Shown here piece after piece: positions 49,208 to 57,455 of a stretch of 64,000 nt of DNA. A program made the translations under genes and the position numbers. Source of the DNA: Streptosporangium carneum (GTDB taxonomy: Bacteria > Actinomycetota > Actinomycetes > Streptosporangiales > Streptosporangiaceae); assembly GCF_027922005.1 (NCBI RefSeq), contig NZ_BSEV01000014.1:124001-188000 (forward strand). The letters run 5' to 3'. Positions within the stretch are counted from its first letter, which is position 1. Every line of letters begins with the position of its first letter. The notes below the pieces were generated by a model, which was not told where the DNA came from, did no database searches, and was given only the letters and a program-made list of their open reading frames with translations.

Positions 49208-50389
49208 ATGGAATTCCGGATTCTCGGCCCGCTCGGCATCGCCCATGACGGGAACGAGCTTCGGGTGCCCGCGGGCAAGCCGCGACTGCTGCTGGCCATG
49301 CTGCTGTGCCACCCCAACGAGCCGGTCCCGGCCGAACGCCTCGTCGACGCCCTCTGGGGCGCGAGCCCGCCCAAGTCGGCCGGGGACAACCTCCGTGTGT
49401 ACGTGTCCCAGCTCCGCAAGGCCATGGGCGACAGCACCCGGATCGTCCGTGAGCCCCGGGGCTACGCGCTGACGGTCGAACCGGGTGAGCTCGACGCCCA
49501 CCGCTTCGAGGAGCTCCTCACCACCGCCCGCGCCTGCGCCGACCCCGCGCGGACCGGCGCGCTCCTGCGCGAGGCGCTCGCCCTGTCCCGCGACGCCGCC
49601 TTCGCCGACGTCGAGCACGCCGATCCCATCGCCAGGATGGCACTGCGGCTGGAGGAGCAACGGGCCGCCGCCGCGGAGGAGGCCGTCGAGGCCGACCTCG
49701 CGCTGGGCCGCGACGCGGAGGCCGTCGCCGAGCTGCGCTGCCTGGTCCATGAGCACCCGCTGCGCGAGCGACTCCGCGCGCAGCTGATGATCGCCCTGTA
49801 CCGCTCGGGCCGCCAGGCTGAGGCGCTCGCGGCCTACCAGGAGGCGCGCAAGGCGCTCGTCGACGAGCTGGGCATCGAACCGGGGCCCGCCCTGCGCGAC
49901 CTGGAGACGCGCATCCTCAACGGCGACCCCGCCCTCGACGCCCCCTCGCCTCGCCTTCCCCAGGAAGCCTCACCGCCTCCCGCGAAGGCCCCGCCGCGGG
50001 CGAACTGGGAAAGCTGGCTGTGGGCGGTCATCCCCCTGCTGAGCTGCGGGTACGGCACGCCGTGGGCGTTCGTGTACGCCGCGGTCAGGCGGCGTTCGCC
50101 CGGCCTGGCCCTGTCGGCCCTCGCCTACCTGGGACTGTGCGGCGTCTTCCTCGTGACGCCGTTGAGCGACGACGACGGACTGAACAGGCTGGACGTCGTC
50201 CCCATGCTCGCGTTGATCAGCCTGTGGCTCGGCGGAACCTGCCACGCGGTGCTGGTCAGGGAGCACGTCTTCGCCCCCACGCCCCCCTCCGAGCAGCCGC
50301 GGTGGACAAGGACGGGGGGCGAGGTGGGCCTCGCGCTCTTCGTCCTGGTGGCCGCGGCCGGATACGTCTGGCTTGAGCCGCCCGGCTAG
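49208..50389 (+). CDS. SARP-type regulator fused to a C-terminal membrane domain
   Basis: This 393-residue protein starts with an OmpR-like winged-helix DNA-binding domain (EFRILGPLGI to PRGYALTV, about 1-90) and a BTAD bacterial transcriptional-activator domain (about 97-240, including AYQEARKALVDELGIEPGPALRDLETRIL). These are the two hallmarks of SARP regulators. A Pro/Ala linker and a region with about four hydrophobic helices (LWAVIPLLSCGYGTPWAFVYAA onward, about 272-392) follow. Membrane anchoring of a SARP is unusual and suggests sensing of an envelope signal. The ATG at 49208 is preceded by AAAAAAGGG. The stop overlaps that of the convergent EI24 gene. Confidence 0.88.
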   Translation: MEFRILGPLGIAHDGNELRVPAGKPRLLLAMLLCHPNEPVPAERLVDALWGASPPKSAGDNLRVYVSQLRKAMGDSTRIVREPRGYALTVEPGELDAHRFEELLTTARACADPARTGALLREALALSRDAAFADVEHADPIARMALRLEEQRAAAAEEAVEADLALGRDAEAVAELRCLVHEHPLRERLRAQLMIALYRSGRQAEALAAYQEARKALVDELGIEPGPALRDLETRILNGDPALDAPSPRLPQEASPPPAKAPPRANWESWLWAVIPLLSCGYGTPWAFVYAAVRRRSPGLALSALAYLGLCGVFLVTPLSDDDGLNRLDVVPMLALISLWLGGTCHAVLVREHVFAPTPPSEQPRWTRTGGEVGLALFVLVAAAGYVWLEPPG

Positions 50390-51153
50390 GGCCGGAGCTG
50401 CGGGGCGGGAGCGGCCAGCCTCATCCGGACCATGACGGCCGCGCCCGCCACCGCGGCGGGCATCGCCACGACCGAGGCGAGCGGGATGAGGAAGATCAGG
50501 AAGAGCAGCACGCCGAAGCCGAGCGCGGAGGCCTTGTTCCCGCGCAGGACGGCGAACCGGCTCCTGCGCGCCAGGCCCCTGCGCTCCATCGCCAGCGCGG
50601 TGAGCTCGACCGTGAGGAAGAACCCCGAGACCAGGGCTCCCAGCACCGGGACGACCGTCTGCCCGATCACCGGGACGAAGCCGAGGAAGAACAGGGGAAC
50701 GGTGAACAGCAGCACGTATCCGAGGGTGACCAGGCTGTCCTTGATCGACCTGGGGATCGACTTCCACAGCGGGAGCTCGTGGCCGGTCGGCAGGTCGCCG
50801 TACGTCAGCTCGACCTGCTCGGAGAGCTTCTCGTAGAAGGGCTCGCCGACGATCAGCGTCACTGCGGTGAAGGTCACCACGAACAGAACCACCCCGGCAC
50901 CGAAGATCACCAGGCCGACCAGTGCCCGCAGGGCCGTTCTCGCCGCCTCTCCCCACCCGTCGGCGAACGGCGTCGCCCAGTCGGCGACGTCGACGGCGTT
51001 GGTGCCGAGCCAGTAGAGCCCCGCGGCGTAGGCGATGAAGACGAGCAGCGCGGGGATCAGCCCGAACAACCACCACCGGGGGTTCCGCGCGACCCAGCGC
51101 AGTCCCTGGAAGAAGAACCCCATGCCCTCCACAAAGGAGCGGAAATGACCCAT
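50386..51153 (-). CDS. EI24 domain-containing membrane protein (CysZ-like)
   Basis: This 255-residue integral membrane protein has the EI24/CysZ pattern. It opens with a short amphipathic start (FRSFVEGMGFFFQGLRWVARNPRWW), then has several hydrophobic segments and the conserved EPFYEKLSEQVE motif after the second long helix. CysZ is a sulfate channel in enterobacteria; actinobacterial members are uncharacterised, so transport of sulfate is only a possibility. It converges on the SARP gene with a 4-bp overlap of stop codons. Confidence 0.9.
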   Translation of the reverse strand: MGHFRSFVEGMGFFFQGLRWVARNPRWWLFGLIPALLVFIAYAAGLYWLGTNAVDVADWATPFADGWGEAARTALRALVGLVIFGAGVVLFVVTFTAVTLIVGEPFYEKLSEQVELTYGDLPTGHELPLWKSIPRSIKDSLVTLGYVLLFTVPLFFLGFVPVIGQTVVPVLGALVSGFFLTVELTALAMERRGLARRSRFAVLRGNKASALGFGVLLFLIFLIPLASVVAMPAAVAGAAVMVRMRLAAPAPQLRP

Positions 51154-51267
51154 GCCCGGAAGATTAGCGGGAACGGTGGATCACCGTGCGAGGGCGGCGG
51201 GGACAGCCGTCGCGTGCTCGCCGTACGGGCTCTCGAGGGCGGCCGGGTGGAACGCGGCGAGAGCGGG

Positions 51268-51858
51268 TCAGCGTCGCCAGAGGGCGGGCACGGAGAAGCC
51301 GAGCGCGGCCATGAGGCGGCGCAGGAGCGGCAGGGAGATGCCCAGCACGTTGCCGTGGTCGCCGTCGATGCCCTCGACGAACCAGCCTCCGAGACCGTCC
51401 AGGGTGAAGGCGCCCGCGACCAGCAGGGGTTCGCCGCTCGCGACGTAGGCGGCGATCTCCTCGTCGCTGGGAGTGCCGAAGCGCACGACCGTGGCCCCGA
51501 CCTCGGCCGCCTCCCGGCCGTCCGTGGTGTCGATCACGCAGTGACCGGTGAGCAACCGGCCCTGGCGGCCGCGCATGAGCCGCCAGCGGGTGACGGCCTC
51601 CTCGGGCGAGGACGGCTTTCCGTAGGCCCGGCCGTCGAGCTCCAGCATGGAGTCACAGCCGATGACCAGGCCCGCGGTGAGGTCGCGCGCGACCACCGAC
51701 GCCTTCGCGCGGGCCAGGGCGAGGCAGAGCTCCTCGGGGCTGTCCGCGGTGACGGCCTCCTCGTCGACTCCGCTGACGATCACCTTGGGGTCGAGGCCGG
51801 CGCTGCGGAGCAGGGCGAGACGGGCGGGCGAGGCTGAGGCGAGAACGATCTGGGTCAC
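51268..51858 (-). CDS. maf: Maf family nucleoside triphosphate pyrophosphatase
   Basis: This 196-residue enzyme hydrolyses non-canonical or modified NTPs. It has the Maf start motif QIVLASASPARLALLRSAGL, the central catalytic acid region VIGCDSMLELDGRAYGKP and the motif GAFTLDGLGGWFVEGIDGDHGNVLGISLPLL. Actinobacterial members are the nucleotide pyrophosphatase type, often linked to cell division. The GTG at 51858 begins the conserved strand; the ribosome site is weak (AGG). A 12-bp repeat array lies just upstream. Confidence 0.95.
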   Translation of the reverse strand: MTQIVLASASPARLALLRSAGLDPKVIVSGVDEEAVTADSPEELCLALARAKASVVARDLTAGLVIGCDSMLELDGRAYGKPSSPEEAVTRWRLMRGRQGRLLTGHCVIDTTDGREAAEVGATVVRFGTPSDEEIAAYVASGEPLLVAGAFTLDGLGGWFVEGIDGDHGNVLGISLPLLRRLMAALGFSVPALWRR

Positions 51859-51900
51859 GCCGATCGAGCCTAGCGCGGGTCCGGCCTCCCGTCGTCCGCG

Positions 51901-51972
51901 CACCGGGACGCCCACCCGGACGCCCACCCGGACGCCCACCCGGACGTCCACCGGGACGCCCGCAGCGACGCC
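51901..51972. repeat. 12-bp tandem repeat array
   Basis: Six consecutive 12-mers of the form CACCCGGACGCC (variants CACCGGGACGCC, CACCCGGACGTC, CGCAGCGACGCC) fill the spacer between the ftsH stop and the maf start. Units 2 and 3 are identical. It is probably a minisatellite; a regulatory role is possible because it lies 43 bp before maf. Confidence 0.85.
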
Positions 51973-52021
51973 CGCCGCCCGCACGGCGCCGCGTCCGCCG
52001 GCGGCAGGCGTGGCACGGCTG

Positions 52022-54106
52022 TCACCTCGGGCTGCGCAGCTCGGACCCGGAACCGGACGGGGACGGCCCGCGCGCCGCGCCGGGAAGTCCCGCGGCGGCG
52101 TAGGCTTCGGCCTCGCCCAGGGTCTCGTGTTCGAGCAGGGCGATGACGATGCCGTCCAGGCGTTCGCGGTTCTCCTTCAGGACGTCCTGGGCGATCTCAT
52201 AGCACTCGTCCACGATGCGCCGGGTCTCCTCGTCCACCGCCGCGAGAGTCGCCGGAGCCGCGGCGGGCCGGCTGTCGCCCGAACCGGGAAGGATGGTCAG
52301 CGGACCGATCCTGGGAGACATCCCCCAGCGCCCGACCATGCCCCTGGCGATCGCGGTGACCTGTTCCAGGTCGTTCTCCGCGCCGGTCGTGATCACGCCG
52401 TACACGATCTGCTCCGCGGCCATGCCGCCGAGGGCTCCGACGATGCGGCCTCGCAGGTATCTCTCGTCGTAGGCGTAGCGGTCGGTGTCGGGCGTGGAGA
52501 GCGTGACTCCGAGCGCGCGCCCCCGTGGAATGATCGAGATCTTCCTGACCGGGTCGGCTCCCGGCTGGAGCATGCCGAGCAGCGCGTGGCCCGCCTCGTG
52601 GTAGGCGGTGCGCCTGCGCTCCTCCTCCGGGATCACGACCGCGCGGGCCGTGCCGAGCTGGATCTTCTCCAGGGCGTCGGCGAAGTCACGGGCGTGCACC
52701 TTGTCGTTGGAGCGTTTCGCGGCGAGCAGGGCCGCCTCGTTGACGAGGTTGGCCAGGTCCGCTCCGGTCATGCCGGGACTGTTCTTGGCGAGCCGTTCCA
52801 GGCTCACGTCGTCGGCGAGCGGCACGCCACGGGTGTGAACCTCGAGGATCGCCACCCGCCCGCCCGCGTCCGGCGCCGCCACCATGACGGTCCGGTCGAA
52901 CCTTCCGGGCCTCAGCAACGCCGGGTCGAGGATCTCGGAGCGGTTGGTCGCCGCGATCACGATCACTCCCTCCGAACCACTGAAACCGTCCATCTCGGTC
53001 AGGATCTGGTTGAGGGTCTGCTCGCGCTCGTCGTGACCGCCGACGGTGCTGCCACCGCGCGTGCGGCCGATCGCGTCGATCTCGTCGATGAAGATGATCG
53101 ACGGAGCGACCTTGCGCGCCTCCTCGAACAGCTCGCGCACCCGCGAGGCGCCCACTCCGACGATCATCTCGATGAACTCGGAGGCGCTCGCCGAGAAGAA
53201 CGGCACGTCGGCCTCGCCGGCGACGGCCCTCGCGAGCAGGGTCTTGCCCGTGCCCGGCGGGCCTGCGAGCAGCACCCCCTTGGGCAGCTTCGCGCCGAGC
53301 CTGCGGTACCTGTCCGGCCGTTTGAGGTAGTCGACGATCTCGGCGAGCTCGTTCTCCACCTCGTCGATGCCCGCGACGTCGTCGAAGTCGACCCGCACCT
53401 TGCCCGCGTCCACCGGCGTCGCCGACTTCGGCCTGCCCATGCCGCCGAGGCCGCCCGCTCCGCCGCCCATCATCCCGCCTGAGGAGCGCCGTACGAACCA
53501 GATCCACAGCGCCGCCAGGAACAGCACGGGCAGCAACGACAGCAACAGGTTGGCGAAGAAGCCTCTGTCGCCGGTGACGGGATCGGCCCTGATCTCCACG
53601 CCCGCCGCGGTGAGCTGCTGGTAGAGCTGGTGCTGGTCGGCGAAGACGGGCATCTCGGTGGAGAACCTGGTGTACGAGCGGTTGCCGCTGTCGGGATCCT
53701 GGGCGGCCTTCTTCAGCTCGCCCTGGATGGAGAACCCCTTGGCGTAGACGTTCTTGACGTTCTTCGCCTCCACCTGATGGGTGAACTGGGTGTAGGAGAC
53801 CGTCTCGACCGCGCGGCCGTCGAAGAAGGACGAGATGAGGAAGAAACCCGCGTAGACCAGCAGGAGTGTGAGCGCGAAACGCCACCAGTTGATCCTCGGA
53901 CGTCGCGGGGCGGGAGGTTTGGAGGGCAGTCCCTCCGAGCGCCAGGGCTTCGGCTCCTCCTCTTCGCCCGGTCCCCCGGTGTCGGGCCCCTTGCGGTCCT
54001 GAGACGCCGGTCGCTCCACGACCTCTCCCCCTTTCGCGGCCACGGGCCGCCTTCCGGCCGCGGGGGTCGTTCCCGGGAGCGGACGTGCCTCGGACGCGGC
54101 CGTCAT
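52022..54106 (-). CDS. ftsH: ATP-dependent zinc metalloprotease FtsH
   Basis: This 694-residue membrane AAA+ protease degrades misfolded and regulatory membrane proteins. It has a long, charged cytoplasmic extension (1-73), transmembrane helices at about 75-93 and 183-204, Walker A GPPGTGKT (282-289), Walker B IIFIDEID (337-344), the arginine-finger block LRPGRFDR and the zinc site HEAGH (503-507). The tail is Ser/Gly-rich. The usual neighbours tilS, hpt and folE are absent, so this could be a second ftsH copy in the genome; that needs the rest of the genome. The start at 54106 (ATG) is provisional. Confidence 0.96.
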   Translation of the reverse strand: MTAASEARPLPGTTPAAGRRPVAAKGGEVVERPASQDRKGPDTGGPGEEEEPKPWRSEGLPSKPPAPRRPRINWWRFALTLLLVYAGFFLISSFFDGRAVETVSYTQFTHQVEAKNVKNVYAKGFSIQGELKKAAQDPDSGNRSYTRFSTEMPVFADQHQLYQQLTAAGVEIRADPVTGDRGFFANLLLSLLPVLFLAALWIWFVRRSSGGMMGGGAGGLGGMGRPKSATPVDAGKVRVDFDDVAGIDEVENELAEIVDYLKRPDRYRRLGAKLPKGVLLAGPPGTGKTLLARAVAGEADVPFFSASASEFIEMIVGVGASRVRELFEEARKVAPSIIFIDEIDAIGRTRGGSTVGGHDEREQTLNQILTEMDGFSGSEGVIVIAATNRSEILDPALLRPGRFDRTVMVAAPDAGGRVAILEVHTRGVPLADDVSLERLAKNSPGMTGADLANLVNEAALLAAKRSNDKVHARDFADALEKIQLGTARAVVIPEEERRRTAYHEAGHALLGMLQPGADPVRKISIIPRGRALGVTLSTPDTDRYAYDERYLRGRIVGALGGMAAEQIVYGVITTGAENDLEQVTAIARGMVGRWGMSPRIGPLTILPGSGDSRPAAAPATLAAVDEETRRIVDECYEIAQDVLKENRERLDGIVIALLEHETLGEAEAYAAAGLPGAARGPSPSGSGSELRSPR

Positions 54107-54324
54107 CGCGTCCTTCGGCCGCCTGCCGCGCTCACCGCCGGGCCGGTCTCGCCGTGCTCACGGCCCTTCAGGCGACGCTCACGGCCCACCCGCCTTCAGC
54201 ACGCCACGAGACGGTCCGCCGCGGGACGCCGGCCCGTCGTGAGGGACGGCGAGGAGGTCGGCCACGGAATTCCCCCGAGTTCCGTCAGGCCGTGCGAACA
54301 CCGCGATTCCTGCCCAGCGGGCGA

Positions 54325-55458
54325 CTACTTCAACCTGATGGAGGAGATGGCCGTGTTGATGTCGCGCCAGCGTGTGCGCTGGGCGTCCGGGATGGTCACG
54401 AAGACCATGGCGGGTTTGGCGTCAGGGACCTCGGTCACGGCGACGGCGGCCATCGAGGAGTGCGCCTTGCCCTTGACCTTGTACTTCACCCGGTAGGCGA
54501 GCAGCCAGCCGTGCTTGATGGGCTGGGAGGCGGTCCACGAGATCTTGGAGCCCCTGGGGTGGTGGTTGAGCGTCCATCGGGCGGCGAGCAGCGCGGTGTC
54601 CTTGGGGCGCGCCTGCACCTGGGTGGGCACGGGACAGCTCACGAGCATCGCCCGGACACCCGCGCCCCTCACCTTCGGCAGGACCTGCTTGGTGGAGAAC
54701 GGCGAGGCGCCGAAGACCTTCCACGGCTTGCCGAACCGGGCGAGCGACACGCCTGACTTGGCGTCGTTCAGACGGCGCTTCGCCTTGTGGGCCTTGCCGG
54801 GCAGCCGGGCGAGCTTCCTGTCGCGCGGCAGCTTGGGAACGCGGGGGTCGGCGAGGGCGGCCACGACCGCGCTCCGGTCGCGCGCGACGGCGGGGCTCGC
54901 CGTCGGAGTCGCGACCGGGCTCGCGGACGCCGAGGGAGAACCGGAGATCGAGGGGGACGCCGACGGCGGAAGGACCCCGGACGCAGTCGCCGACGGAGGG
55001 ACCGAGGGCGCCGCGGAGGCCAGGACCGCCGGGGGGACCGCGGAGGAGGCCGACGGCGCGGCCGACACCGGCGCGGAGGCCGCGGGAGACGTGGGGGACA
55101 CAGGGGACGCGGGGGACACGGGGGACACGGTCGGAGAACTGGAACCGGGCGAGGGCGTCGCGGCAGGTGGCGCGGCGACCTGCCCCGACGGCGCCCCGCC
55201 CGGTTGATCGGAGGAGCCGAAGGAGACGAAGGCGACCACGGTGGCGACGGCCGCCAGGAGCACGGCGACGGACACGACCAGTATCCGGTAGATCACCCGC
55301 ATCGGCAGGTCGCCGATGCGGGAGCGCTTCAGCGGCGACCTCGGCGGTCCGGGAACGACGGCCCTGGGTGGCTCGGACGGGGCCGCCTCTGCGGTCGCAT
55401 ACGTCGGTACGGCACCCGTCTCCCGGGTCCCCTGAGTCCCACCCAACCCATCGAGCAC
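54325..55458 (-). CDS. Single-pass membrane protein, paralogue of the repeat-rich protein
   Basis: With the GTG at 55458 the protein has 377 residues: a cytoplasmic Pro-rich stretch, a transmembrane helix (YRILVVSVAVLLAAVATVVAFV), a 100-residue Ser/Pro/Ala linker and an extracellular domain of about 190 residues. That domain shares a pattern with the protein at 16418-19216: an LPGKA-type segment, then (A/S)xxRxGxPW, then a hydrophobic strand and VTIPDAQ...DINTAISSI at the end. The function is unknown. No ribosome site precedes the GTG; an internal ATG at 55302 is an alternative start. Confidence 0.75.
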   Translation of the reverse strand: MLDGLGGTQGTRETGAVPTYATAEAAPSEPPRAVVPGPPRSPLKRSRIGDLPMRVIYRILVVSVAVLLAAVATVVAFVSFGSSDQPGGAPSGQVAAPPAATPSPGSSSPTVSPVSPASPVSPTSPAASAPVSAAPSASSAVPPAVLASAAPSVPPSATASGVLPPSASPSISGSPSASASPVATPTASPAVARDRSAVVAALADPRVPKLPRDRKLARLPGKAHKAKRRLNDAKSGVSLARFGKPWKVFGASPFSTKQVLPKVRGAGVRAMLVSCPVPTQVQARPKDTALLAARWTLNHHPRGSKISWTASQPIKHGWLLAYRVKYKVKGKAHSSMAAVAVTEVPDAKPAMVFVTIPDAQRTRWRDINTAISSIRLK

Positions 55459-55582
55459 GATCGGGAGCGTACGACAAATCCGGTTTTCTCGCGCACGATC
55501 CCCATCACACTTAGGGAACGAGTGCCTGCCCGTCACCGGACCCGGTCCAGCGAGGCGGGCGCTCACCTGCCATGCTTCCAGC

Positions 55583-56596
55583 GTGCATGCAGAACGTCAG
55601 ATAGAGCTGCGCTTTCACGTCACCTCCCGCGAGGCGAGGACCCACACCAACCTGTCCGCCGTCCGTTCCGACGGCCTCGGGCTGTGGCTGGCCGGCGACG
55701 AGACTGCGACCGTCGAGCACCTGACGCTCCGCGAGGGCCGCTACGACGAGCAGCTCACCTACGCCCTGGCCGACTTCGTCGACCTGCCCGCGGGCCCCGA
55801 GGACGAGGCCGACATCGAGGGGCTGGCCAGGACCGACGGATGGCTGTGGGCGATCGGCTCACACAGCCTCAAGCGCAAGCGGGTCAGGAGAGGCCACCCC
55901 GCGGGCAAGGCCCGCCGCAGGCTCGGGAGCGTCGTGCGCGAGGAGAACCGCTACATCCTCGTACGGCTGCCGCTCGTCGGATCGGTCCCGGTGCGCGCGG
56001 ACGGCGGCAGGACGGCCGCGATCCTGTCGGGCCGGGGCAGGAACCTGGCCGACCTGATGATCGACGACCCGCATCTGGCCCCCTTCCTGAAGATCCCCAG
56101 CAAGGACAACGGCCTGGACGTCGAGGGCATCGCCGTCCTCGGCGACCGCATGTTCGTCGGCCTGCGCGGCCCGGTGCTGCGCGGCTGGGCCGTGCTGCTG
56201 GAGATCCGTCCCGAGACCGATCCCCGCCGTCCCGACCGGCTGCTGCTGGCCCCGATCGACGGCGAGCCGTACCGGACGCACTTTCTGAACCTCGGTGGGC
56301 TGGGCGTGCGCGACCTGTGCCCGCACGGGGACGACCTGCTGATCCTGGCCGGGCCGACCATGGACCTCGACGGCCCGGTCCGGCTGCTGCGCTGGCGGCC
56401 GGGGAGCACGCCGTCCGTCGAGCACGATCCCGAGTTCGTGATGTCCCTGCCCCACGGCGAGGGCGACGACCACGCGGAGGGGATCGCCGTGCTCGACGGC
56501 GAGCGCCTCCTGGTGGTCTACGACAGCCCGTCGGACACGCGTCTGACCCCTGAGGGGGGCGTGCTCGCCGACATCGTGAGCCTGCCCCTGGCCTGA
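55583..56596 (+). CDS. DUF3616 domain-containing protein
   Basis: This 337-residue soluble protein has the DUF3616 pattern of beta-propeller-like repeats: LSAVRSDGLGLWLAGDE, DEADIEGLARTDGWLWAIGSHS, LDVEGIAVLGDRMFVGLRGPVLRGWAVLLEI and DDHAEGIAVLDGERLLVVYDSP. These DxEGIA-type blocks are characteristic. It has no signal peptide. The family function is unknown. It is divergent from the membrane protein at 54325 and starts at a GTG. Confidence 0.9.
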   Translation: MHAERQIELRFHVTSREARTHTNLSAVRSDGLGLWLAGDETATVEHLTLREGRYDEQLTYALADFVDLPAGPEDEADIEGLARTDGWLWAIGSHSLKRKRVRRGHPAGKARRRLGSVVREENRYILVRLPLVGSVPVRADGGRTAAILSGRGRNLADLMIDDPHLAPFLKIPSKDNGLDVEGIAVLGDRMFVGLRGPVLRGWAVLLEIRPETDPRRPDRLLLAPIDGEPYRTHFLNLGGLGVRDLCPHGDDLLILAGPTMDLDGPVRLLRWRPGSTPSVEHDPEFVMSLPHGEGDDHAEGIAVLDGERLLVVYDSPSDTRLTPEGGVLADIVSLPLA

Positions 56597-56695
56597 CGGT
56601 CCCGGCCGGGCGGAGGCGGCCCGGACCGATCCGGGCCGAGCGGCTCTGACGCGCGCCGATCCCGGCCGGGAGAAACCGGTCCGCGCCGATCCCGG

Positions 56696-57388
56696 TCAGG
56701 CGGATCTGAGCGGTCCCGAGCCCGCGGGCCTGAAGCCTCCCTGGCGCAGCCAGGGGGCGTCCGCGACGACCGTGCAGGACCCCGGGGCGATCTCGGTGAA
56801 CCCGGCGTCCCTGACCGTCGGCAGGCCCGAGTCCACGAGCTCGGCCCACAGGGCGGGCTCCGCGGTCCGTACGGTCACCGCCAGCCCCCGCCCGCGCCAC
56901 TCCCGCCTGGCCGCCTCGTCACTGCCCCACCAGGCGAGCTGTGCGGCGTGCCCCGCCTGGGCCATGGCCTTGCCCGCGGACATCTCCAGCCCCGGGTTGA
57001 CCCAGAGCACCACGTCTCCTCGCGGCCCCGGCTCGACGGAGTCGGTCAGGTCGGTGCCGGAGACCTGGAGCCTGGACAGGTCCCTGGGCCAGTCGTCGAG
57101 CGGGACCGGCGGGTGGACGCGGACCTCGGCGGTGCCCGAGATGACGGTGATGCCGGGAAGGTCGAGCACTCTGCGCCACTCGGCCCCGCGTGCGCGCCGG
57201 ACGACCTTCCTGATCCCGATGGTCTCCCACGACCTGACAGGCTCGGCCCACTCGCCGTCGCCCGTGGCTCGGGGGTCGTCGAGCAGCGTGAGCACGGCGA
57301 GCGCCGCCGCCTCCAGGGCGTCGGAGCGCTCGGGCGGGGTCGCCCGCTCGATCCGCACCACCAGCGGAAGCACCTTCTGACCGGTCAC
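56696..57388 (-). CDS. Peptidyl-tRNA hydrolase type 2 (PTH2)-like protein
   Basis: This 230-residue protein has a C-terminal PTH2-like domain of about 115 residues: VVLWVNPGLEMSAGKAMAQAGHAAQLAWWG corresponds to the PTH2 nucleating motif (Met-Ser-x-Gly-Lys...Ala-Gln..His-Ala). The end, DAGFTEIAPGSCTVVADAP, matches the D-AG-T-ipPGt block. PTH2 releases peptides from peptidyl-tRNA; in actinobacteria such long variants are uncharacterised. The N-terminal half is family-specific. The GTG at 57388 has GAGGGAGG upstream, and the MFS gene ends 67 nt upstream, so the two may form one transcript. Confidence 0.85.
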   Translation of the reverse strand: MTGQKVLPLVVRIERATPPERSDALEAAALAVLTLLDDPRATGDGEWAEPVRSWETIGIRKVVRRARGAEWRRVLDLPGITVISGTAEVRVHPPVPLDDWPRDLSRLQVSGTDLTDSVEPGPRGDVVLWVNPGLEMSAGKAMAQAGHAAQLAWWGSDEAARREWRGRGLAVTVRTAEPALWAELVDSGLPTVRDAGFTEIAPGSCTVVADAPWLRQGGFRPAGSGPLRSA

Positions 57389-57455
57389 GCGACCTCCCTC
57401 GTCCGGCGCGCGGCCGATCCGGCGGCGTGCCCGCCCGCCGGCCCGCTCTCCTCGC

